From contig WGMW01000004.1 of assembly GCA_016124845.1 (NCBI GenBank), positions 68,242-105,249 of the forward strand: a stretch of 37,008 bases of DNA, given 5' to 3'. Each line of letters begins with the position of its first letter. The stretch's first letter is position 1. The translations under genes were made by a program, and so were the position numbers. This DNA is from Flavobacteriales bacterium (GTDB lineage Bacteria; Bacteroidota; Bacteroidia; UBA10329). The notes beneath the pieces were generated by a model, which saw nothing but the letters and a program-made list of their open reading frames with translations, did not search any database and was not told the DNA's origin. Of the stretch, positions 7,527-14,107 are shown one piece after another.

Positions 7527-8071
7527 TGAACGAGAAACAGGTTGTAAGTGCGAGCAAATTCCTGAGTTTGATACTGAGACACAAGCCAGAAACCGTTGGC
7601 ATTGAGTTGGATGAAAACGGCTGGGCAAATGTGGATACGCTTCTATCTAAAATGGCGGAACACGGAAAACCGATAACCATGGATGAACTCGGTTTTGTGG
7701 TTGAAACAAACGACAAGCAACGGTTTGCGTTTTCGGCCGATCGAACAAGTATAAGAGCCAACCAAGGGCATTCTATCGATGTGAACTTGGAGCTACAAGA
7801 ACTCACTCCACCAGAATTTCTGTATCACGGAACGGCTACCCGAAACTTGGATTCCATCAAAGAATTTGGGCTGACCAAACAGCAACGCCATCATGTACAT
7901 CTTTCGGAAGACCAAGCAGTGGCACATTCGGTTGGGCAACGCTATGGAAAACCAATAGTACTCGTTATCCAAGCTCTGGAAATGCAGCAGCAAGGCCACA
8001 CATTTTACCGCTCAAACAATGGAGTTTGGTTAACGGATCAGGTTCCGGTCCAACACATCACAAACCTTTAA
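7526..8071 (+). CDS. kptA: RNA 2'-phosphotransferase, Tpt1/KptA family
   Basis: The 181-residue product has the two KptA lobes. The N-terminal winged-helix lobe carries SKFLSLILRHKP (R18-H19) and IRANQGHS (R77). The C-terminal ADP-ribosyltransferase-like lobe carries LYHGT (H101), RHHVHLS (R121) and NGVWLT. KptA transfers an internal RNA 2'-phosphate to NAD+, releasing nicotinamide and ADP-ribose 1'',2''-cyclic phosphate; some family members also ADP-ribosylate 5'-phosphorylated ends. Bacterial roles are unsettled because most bacteria lack an enzyme known to make the 2'-phosphate. The location, translationally coupled to an RNase Z-like gene and downstream of a nicotinamide salvage and macro-domain cluster, fits recycling of both KptA by-products. 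Confidence 0.92.
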   Translation: MNEKQVVSASKFLSLILRHKPETVGIELDENGWANVDTLLSKMAEHGKPITMDELGFVVETNDKQRFAFSADRTSIRANQGHSIDVNLELQELTPPEFLYHGTATRNLDSIKEFGLTKQQRHHVHLSEDQAVAHSVGQRYGKPIVLVIQALEMQQQGHTFYRSNNGVWLTDQVPVQHITNL

Positions 8072-8171
8072 AAGAGGCTTGTTATTCCCAATAAATCCAA
8101 AAATTCGCGAGGTTACACAATTAACTCGCCACATTCATGTTTAGCTTGCCATCGAATGAGAGAGGCCGTAC

Positions 8172-8729
8172 ATGAGTATCATTGAACGTTCTGAACGTGC
8201 GAAACCCACAAACTGGTTTGGCAATACCACACTACTGGTGTTGCTGACCTATCTGGGTGTAGCGGGAGCCATTAATCGTGGACTTTCCAATGACCAACTT
8301 CAGTTTCTTCTCTACCCGATACAACTTCTTGTTGGGCATTTCCAAAACAGCCAGTTTCAATACTTCCCAGCCTTTGGTTACGTGCAGACCACCGGTGCAA
8401 TCAGTATCAATGCTTCATGTTCTGGGTTCTTGTTTTTCAATGTATTGAATGCAATAGGTCTATTCCTTATCTGGAAGATGACAGGGCCACTTTGGCGATT
8501 CAGTTCTGCGGTCAAAACTTCAGTTGTGATCCTCATGGCCTATATATCGACCATTCTTGTCAATGCCTCGCGCATACTGCTGAGCCTCGATCTGCTTAAA
8601 GTATCGCAAACCCTCAGTTGGTTTCCTGATAGGTTCGCCCATGAGGCATTCGGCATTTTCTCGTTCCTGATCTTTTCAATCCTCTACTACATCACCATTA
8701 ACCAAATTCTGAAACAATGGACAAACTGA
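8172..8729 (+). CDS. xrtK: Exosortase K (XrtK)
   Basis: The 185-residue polytopic membrane protein has about 4-5 hydrophobic segments and the exosortase catalytic triad: Cys83 in NASCSGF, Arg134 in NASRILL, and His157 in FAHEAFG. Exosortases are membrane cysteine transpeptidase-like enzymes that process proteins carrying a C-terminal PEP-CTERM-like tripartite signal. The short length and the adjacent gene encoding an MSEP-CTERM protein identify the XrtK subtype, which is dedicated to that single partner. It overlaps the partner gene by 13 nt, so the two are translationally coupled. It starts 100 nt after kptA, and is probably a separate transcription unit. Confidence 0.85.
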   Translation: MSIIERSERAKPTNWFGNTTLLVLLTYLGVAGAINRGLSNDQLQFLLYPIQLLVGHFQNSQFQYFPAFGYVQTTGAISINASCSGFLFFNVLNAIGLFLIWKMTGPLWRFSSAVKTSVVILMAYISTILVNASRILLSLDLLKVSQTLSWFPDRFAHEAFGIFSFLIFSILYYITINQILKQWTN

Positions 8730-11491
8730 AATCGCCTATTTGGCTTATTCTCAGTACGGCACTTCCGTATGCACTTTTGATTCTTTTCTTCTATGAAACG
8801 TATGACGTTATTAATTCTCTTTTAAATGAGGAGCAAAAGCAGATCTGGTTCAACTACGGAGTTTACTTTGGTGCTCTTGCTTTCATCGTTCTGAGCTATT
8901 CGGTTGTGCTCATGTTCAGACGCGGTTCTGTTGGCCTTTGGGTCTCATGGCTGCTCCTTTTTCTGAGCATTTTCAATCTCACCCTGTTTTTTGCATTCAT
9001 AGATGAGGTTCTTCCTTTCAATATTCCGAGTTGGATGTTCACCTCTTCCGATCTGTCGATCTACCCATACACATTCATTATTCCAAGTGCGCTGCATGCG
9101 CTCATTCTCTTGGTGTTGCAGTACACTCCTCAACCAAGATCGAACAATGCTTGGGTAAACTTGGGACCGATAGTTCTTATTCCTGCCATTGTTTCGGCAG
9201 CCGCATTCCTCATGGGTTCTTTCGGCACCCGATCAACAGACCTGTGGATACTCAAGTATCTGCCCACCTACATCCTGGTGTTCTTTACGTGCCTACTGGT
9301 AGCATTCGTTATTCGTTTTCTATACATCCTCTCGGTAAAGAGCAAAAAGCGCGATACTTTGACCCTTATACTGAAGGTTCTTTTCACCATTGTGTTTCCT
9401 GTTGCCGGCTTGGTGTTCAACCATGTTGTATTCGGATTTACGGAAGGGCTATTCGGAGATTTCAGTCACCCGCTTTACTACATCCTTGCCGTTCTCAACG
9501 GAATTGTGGTCAGCCTACCGAATCCTTCAACCGTTAGACTGAGGTGGTTGCTCTTTATAGCGCGTTCCATACTCTTTTCATTCATTCTCTACTTTGGGGC
9601 TGTTTTCTTGCCTTATCTACCGCTTTCCATTCTCGCAATACTTGCAGTCGGACTCGGTTTTCTGATGCTTTCGCCTTTGGTGGTCTTTGTACTACAGGTA
9701 ACCACCCTTCGCCAAGACATGGAATTCCTGTCCTATACAACACCGAAGATTGTGGTTCGGTCAGTATTTATTATTTGCCTGATGGTTCTGCCCGCAATGC
9801 TTACCATCAACTACAAACTCGACAGGCATCAGCTTGATATGGTTTTCAGTTTTCTGTATGAACGAAGTTTCGAAGATGAAAGCCGACCTGAGTTCAATAC
9901 TGAAAGACTGACGCGACTGTTGGATCACATTGATGACGCCAAGTTGAGAAACAGTAGTCATACCCCGTTTTTGGACTCCTATTACAACTGGATCGTTCTG
10001 GATAACCTGATGTTATCGGATAAGAAGTTGGACGATATTTCTTCCGTTTTCATGGGCAAGCCCTACGAGGAGTCAAGACATTGGAGAAACTGGTGGTCTT
10101 TGCCCACGCGCAATGCCACTTTGGATACGGTAATCGTTGAATCTTCCTACAACGGAGAGTTCTGGACAAGTTACGCACATTTGAAGGTCAGCACCGGTTC
10201 GAATGACCTCACCGAGTTCAGAACATACATTGAGGTTCCGCCAGATTGCCATGTTTCCAACTACTACTTGGATATTGAAGGCAAACGCGAGTATGGCATC
10301 CTTGCTGAAAAACGCACGGCCAATTGGGTTTACAACAATATTGTGAATACAAGGCGGGATCCGGGAATTTTGGATGAAATTGCTGAGAATCGGTATCGCT
10401 TAAAGGTCTTTCCAGTTACTGGAAGTGAACCACGTACAACGGGAGTGGAATTCATACACAAGCAACCGATCAGAGTAACTATTGGTGGCAGGGTCATTCC
10501 TTTGGGTGAAGAACATGGCCAACAGGAGACTGCAACTGCGTTTGAGATCATGGACGGCCAAGCGCTTTTCATTCCTGAAAAAGCAAAAAAAGAGCTGAAT
10601 CGAACGGTAAGATCACCGGAATACCATATCATCATTGATAGGTCGAACACCTCATCTTGGGACGAAGCCTCGCTTGATGAGGTAATGGATAAGTTGAATC
10701 AATCTCTCGGAGACAATGGCACGGTACGATACTGGGCCGGCAATTACAATTTCGAAGAATTGGATGGGGAAACTTGGGAAAAAGACGCCATGTCGGTAGA
10801 GAAAGAAGGCGGTTTTTATCCGGAATTTCTGATGAAGAGGGAATTGAGAAAGAACTGGAAAAACCATGGAGGTTCATGTCCGGTCTTCGTCATGCTTGTT
10901 TCAAATTTCACCAAAGTATCCATTCTCGAAGGCTTCAGCGATTTCATGTTCACGTCACCTGACATGAACTGCTTTTTCACCGCAGGCCCTGACGGAAACA
11001 TCCAAAAGTTTGACCTGGAGTCTGCCGAAATCGCAACTGAATTCACATCCTCTTTGATTGCACCGGAACCCACACATCAATTGAATTGGAACGGGTCTAA
11101 TTGGTTTTTGAATACCGATGATGAAGCTGAGATCCTATTCGATTCTCTCGCCTCAGAGCCACACAACAAATGGGAATTGGCATTGGCCCTGCAATCTGAC
11201 CTTAGAACCTTGGCTCTTTATCCTCAGCGAGAGAACGGCTGGTTGAACGCGGTAAGATCCAGCATTTCATCCGGAATTCTGACCCCGCTCACTTCCTACA
11301 TCAGCTTGGAAAATGAGGCTCAGAAAAAGGCACTTCTTCACAAGCAGAAAGAGGTTCTCAATAGCGATGCGAACTTCGATCTGGAAGAGACCGAACCAAT
11401 GTCTGAACCAAGTATTGTCTGGTATCTGGCAATTGTATTTTTTCTTTGGCTCTGGAGCTATAGAAGAAAGTTGAATCAAATTTCCGGTTAG
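8717..11491 (+). CDS. MSEP-CTERM sorting-domain membrane protein, target of XrtK
   Basis: The 924-residue protein has an N-terminal block of about 11 transmembrane helices (residues ~7-375) and a large soluble part. Residues ~460-620 resemble a VIT domain (TEFRTYIEVPPD ... ENRYRLKVFPV). From ~635 there is a vWA-like segment with a MIDAS-like IIIDRSNTS (D641). The C-terminus carries the sorting signal: MSEP at residues 895-898, a hydrophobic helix, then the basic cluster YRRK. The tripartite signal is the predicted substrate of the exosortase encoded immediately upstream. Unusually for an exosortase substrate, the protein is already polytopic at its N-terminus, so cleavage would alter its C-terminal anchor rather than release it. 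The biological role is unknown. Confidence 0.85.
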   Translation: MDKLKSPIWLILSTALPYALLILFFYETYDVINSLLNEEQKQIWFNYGVYFGALAFIVLSYSVVLMFRRGSVGLWVSWLLLFLSIFNLTLFFAFIDEVLPFNIPSWMFTSSDLSIYPYTFIIPSALHALILLVLQYTPQPRSNNAWVNLGPIVLIPAIVSAAAFLMGSFGTRSTDLWILKYLPTYILVFFTCLLVAFVIRFLYILSVKSKKRDTLTLILKVLFTIVFPVAGLVFNHVVFGFTEGLFGDFSHPLYYILAVLNGIVVSLPNPSTVRLRWLLFIARSILFSFILYFGAVFLPYLPLSILAILAVGLGFLMLSPLVVFVLQVTTLRQDMEFLSYTTPKIVVRSVFIICLMVLPAMLTINYKLDRHQLDMVFSFLYERSFEDESRPEFNTERLTRLLDHIDDAKLRNSSHTPFLDSYYNWIVLDNLMLSDKKLDDISSVFMGKPYEESRHWRNWWSLPTRNATLDTVIVESSYNGEFWTSYAHLKVSTGSNDLTEFRTYIEVPPDCHVSNYYLDIEGKREYGILAEKRTANWVYNNIVNTRRDPGILDEIAENRYRLKVFPVTGSEPRTTGVEFIHKQPIRVTIGGRVIPLGEEHGQQETATAFEIMDGQALFIPEKAKKELNRTVRSPEYHIIIDRSNTSSWDEASLDEVMDKLNQSLGDNGTVRYWAGNYNFEELDGETWEKDAMSVEKEGGFYPEFLMKRELRKNWKNHGGSCPVFVMLVSNFTKVSILEGFSDFMFTSPDMNCFFTAGPDGNIQKFDLESAEIATEFTSSLIAPEPTHQLNWNGSNWFLNTDDEAEILFDSLASEPHNKWELALALQSDLRTLALYPQRENGWLNAVRSSISSGILTPLTSYISLENEAQKKALLHKQKEVLNSDANFDLEETEPMSEPSIVWYLAIVFFLWLWSYRRKLNQISG

Positions 11492-11626
11492 GTACTGGCA
11501 CGTTCAAATTCTTCATTTTTTGAATATAAATCGATCTACGCAAAAAGACTGCGCAGTAGTGCAAAACCTTTGCATCAGCAATTATCTTTTAACATTGCAT
11601 CGAACTTTTACCTCATTGCAGATTGA
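11492..11626. other. Intergenic region upstream of the bpX operon
   Basis: This 135-bp AT-rich gap contains a small inverted repeat TTCAAA (11503-11508) / TTTGAA (11519-11524), then the first copy of a 37-bp element (11536-11572), then 54 nt of leader before the ATG at 11627. A near-consensus TATCTTTT lies at 11583-11590. No RNA gene is seen. Confidence 0.4.
11536..11572 (+). repeat. 37-bp perfect direct repeat, copy 1 (upstream of bpX operon)
   Basis: The 37 bp from 11536 to 11572 are identical to 18361-18397. The element begins CTACGCAAAAAGACTG and ends GCAAAACCTTTG, and contains the perfect 10-bp palindrome ACTGCGCAGT. Identity stops sharply on both sides. This copy ends 54 nt before the first gene of the five-gene operon. 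Confidence 0.9.
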
Positions 11627-12265
11627 ATGAGTACCTCCTCGGTTATAAAAATGGTGAAGTCATTGAGAGAATCAGAAGAAGTTATCCTATATGATAACAT
11701 TCTGTTTGTAACTGAGTCTGACCGAACGGAACTGGGAATTTACCTCAAAGAACAGTATGCATTTGAGCAGGTGGAATACCCATCCAACGCACCATCGTTC
11801 AATGCCAATGCGGCCATTTGGGCCGCTGAAGTTGTGTATGTATCAGCGCAGCTACTGTTACATAGAAAACATCAAGATGGAGAATTGGAAGATCTACTAC
11901 CCAATTGGGAGAACGATATTGACGCAAGTGCCATCTTATCGGCCGATCTTTGCTTGCGATTTCTTCCTGCGTTAGGCAAACATTTATCGGTTATTGAGCC
12001 AGAGGACAAACTCATTCCAATAATCGAAACAATACTTAACACTTGGCATTACTCAGGAATTCCATCCATAAAGGACGTTTCTGACCTGAATTTTGAGCGC
12101 ATTTTGGCCGATAGCTGTGTCTTACAGCTTTACGTAGATAGAGTCATTGAGTACCAAAGGCAAGACCTTGCAAGACTATATGTATTACAGCCCTGGGTGA
12201 AGGCAAGTTTGGGCATTCACAGCAACCACTATTGGAGCACTTTTACAGAATTAGAAAATGAATGA
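11627..12265 (+). CDS. Ternary-system protein of unknown fold, first gene of MoxR/vWA/bpX operon
   Basis: The 212-residue protein is mostly predicted helical, acidic, and without signal peptide or membrane segment. I do not recognise a domain with certainty. Its place, overlapping the MoxR ATPase gene by 8 nt at the head of the operon, matches the accessory protein that accompanies MoxR-vWA-beta-propeller (bpX) ternary systems, and it is likely to be one of the 'bpX'-labelled components. Two LxxxLxxW-type stretches (ETILNTWHY, LYVLQPWVKASL) may be protein-interaction helices. The assignment to the system rests on operon structure. Confidence 0.7.
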   Translation: MSTSSVIKMVKSLRESEEVILYDNILFVTESDRTELGIYLKEQYAFEQVEYPSNAPSFNANAAIWAAEVVYVSAQLLLHRKHQDGELEDLLPNWENDIDASAILSADLCLRFLPALGKHLSVIEPEDKLIPIIETILNTWHYSGIPSIKDVSDLNFERILADSCVLQLYVDRVIEYQRQDLARLYVLQPWVKASLGIHSNHYWSTFTELENE

Positions 12266-13391
12266 CGAAATAGTAAAACTCAATGCTGTTCTACAGCACA
12301 TCAAAGACTCCTTTGTAGGAAAAGATGAGATAATTGACCTGCTCGGAATCAGTCTTGTTGCCAATGAGAACGCGTTCCTGCTTGGCCCTCCTGGAACCGC
12401 AAAAAGTGCCATTGTAAGAGCATTATCTGACAGTGTAGAGAATGGGAGAAACTTCGAGTATCTACTTACCCGCTTTACAGAGCCCAACGAGATTTTCGGC
12501 CCATTCGATATTCGGAGGTTGAAAGAAGGTGATCTGGTTACAAATACAGAAGGCATGTTGCCAGAAGCCTCACTCATTTTTCTAGATGAGATATTCAACG
12601 CAAACAGCGCTATACTCAACAGCTTGCTACTGTCTTTGAATGAGAAAATATTCAGGAGAGGACGCGAGACCAGAAAACTACCAGCACTCATGTTTGTGGG
12701 GGCCAGCAATGTGCTACCCGAAGACGAGACCCTCAACGCTCTTCTTGACCGCTTTCTGATAAGGATACAATGCGATTACGTTGACCCCGACCTTTTGGAT
12801 CAGGTACTATTGGCTGGACGAAAGTTGGGACAGACCAACGAAGTGGTAAGGCCTACGGTAACTCCTGAGGATATTAAAACGCTACAGAGTGCCACCAAAG
12901 AAGTAGATCTCAGTCCGATATTGGAACCTTACGTCAATCTGGTACATAACCTACGAAATACGGGAATTGCCATTTCTGACCGTAGAGCGGTGAAGATTCA
13001 AAATCTGATTGCTGCAAGTGCCATAATCAGCGGCAGAAAACAGGCCATACTTAGCGACCTCTGGGTGCTCAAATACATTTGGGACACCGAGGAACAGGTA
13101 GAAATATTGGCCGGTGTAGTAGATAACGTTATCGATCAGGATCAAAATCAACAGGCACATCCGCAAGCCAAATTCAATAAGGTTCCAGACCCAGAGGAAT
13201 TGATGAAAGACGTAACCATCCTAAAAGACAAATGGGAACATGGCGGATTGAGTTTCGAAGAACAGAACGTGATCAAGGATAAACTTCGGTTTTTACAAAC
13301 CCGTTGTGCGTGGATAAAAGAAGCCGTTAAGCGTGATCATATAACACAAGAAATTGAATCGTTGTGGGAAGAAATGCTGAAAGCGGTCTGA
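12258..13391 (+). CDS. MoxR/RavA-family AAA+ ATPase
   Basis: The 377-residue ATPase has Walker A GPPGTAKS at residues 43-50, Walker B LIFLDE at 106-111, sensor-1 Asn151 in GASN, and an arginine-finger candidate in LLDRFLIR (R165). The segment FTEPNEIFGPFDIRRL between the Walker motifs is typical of MoxR/RavA ATPases. MoxR proteins act as chaperone-like ATPases working with a vWA-domain partner, here apparently the 834-residue product two genes downstream. The C-terminal ~70 residues are a charged, probably helical extension. It overlaps the preceding gene by 8 nt and the next by 28 nt, showing tight translational coupling. In the predicted bpX ternary systems this protein is the energy-using core. 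Confidence 0.9.
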   Translation: MNDEIVKLNAVLQHIKDSFVGKDEIIDLLGISLVANENAFLLGPPGTAKSAIVRALSDSVENGRNFEYLLTRFTEPNEIFGPFDIRRLKEGDLVTNTEGMLPEASLIFLDEIFNANSAILNSLLLSLNEKIFRRGRETRKLPALMFVGASNVLPEDETLNALLDRFLIRIQCDYVDPDLLDQVLLAGRKLGQTNEVVRPTVTPEDIKTLQSATKEVDLSPILEPYVNLVHNLRNTGIAISDRRAVKIQNLIAASAIISGRKQAILSDLWVLKYIWDTEEQVEILAGVVDNVIDQDQNQQAHPQAKFNKVPDPEELMKDVTILKDKWEHGGLSFEEQNVIKDKLRFLQTRCAWIKEAVKRDHITQEIESLWEEMLKAV

Positions 13392-14107
13392 ACTACTACC
13401 TAGTAATTGATGGTGGGGATGATGAGGCGCTCCGAGGCCTTATGTCTTATCAGCACCTAAAGGTTGCCCGAGATGGTACCAAAACCTGGGTTACGGGATT
13501 CTGCGAGGCGTTGATCAACGCTACCGTTGTACTTGTCATACCAAACAAATCAACCTACTACGAGCGTTGTGGCAACCTGTTTCCTACGGGAAGTTTGCTT
13601 CCAGCCATGAAAATGCCAACATCGTTACTATGGACGCCCATCAATCGTGCGGTTGATGTGACACTGGGCTCATTGAATCATAACTTTTTTGGCATTGACC
13701 AGCAATGGGATGTGCAATTGGTTGAGTCAAACATTGAGCACGAACCGAACGTACTCAGAGTCAAACTGCAAACACTCGAAACATACACCTCTGCAGCTCC
13801 GACTATTCGTTTAAAAGGGCTTTCGTGGGTTCGGTTGAACGAAAACGAGGCGTTGGTGTTCGGACGACCACTTTTACCCCTCAACGGTAAAGCATATTAC
13901 CAACAAGGTCAGGCCATTGTTCCTATCGGATCTGAATTTGAACTCTACATCCTTGCCGAACAAATGCACCTAAGAATGGATGCCGAAAGAACCAACCTGT
14001 TTGTTTGGAGTGAGGATGCCAGATTCTTTACGGTTCCAAAAGAGAATGTTGTACCACTTTCGCGCAGTTCTGTCCGTTTATCCGCTAATCAAACAGAACT
14101 TCCGTGA
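13364..14107 (+). CDS. bpX-type ternary-system protein
   Basis: The 247-residue product (from a GTG at 13364 inside the end of the MoxR gene) has alternating beta-strand-like segments and no signal peptide. The true start is uncertain: the first ATG is about 27 codons further on and would cut into the YYLVIDGGDDEAL region, so the upstream GTG is kept. The fold resembles a beta-rich adaptor that I assign by context to the bpX series. It ends with GTGA, the last four bases overlapping the GTG start of the next gene. It probably forms part of a complex with the MoxR and vWA/propeller proteins. Confidence 0.7.
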   Translation: MGRNAESGLNYYLVIDGGDDEALRGLMSYQHLKVARDGTKTWVTGFCEALINATVVLVIPNKSTYYERCGNLFPTGSLLPAMKMPTSLLWTPINRAVDVTLGSLNHNFFGIDQQWDVQLVESNIEHEPNVLRVKLQTLETYTSAAPTIRLKGLSWVRLNENEALVFGRPLLPLNGKAYYQQGQAIVPIGSEFELYILAEQMHLRMDAERTNLFVWSEDARFFTVPKENVVPLSRSSVRLSANQTELP

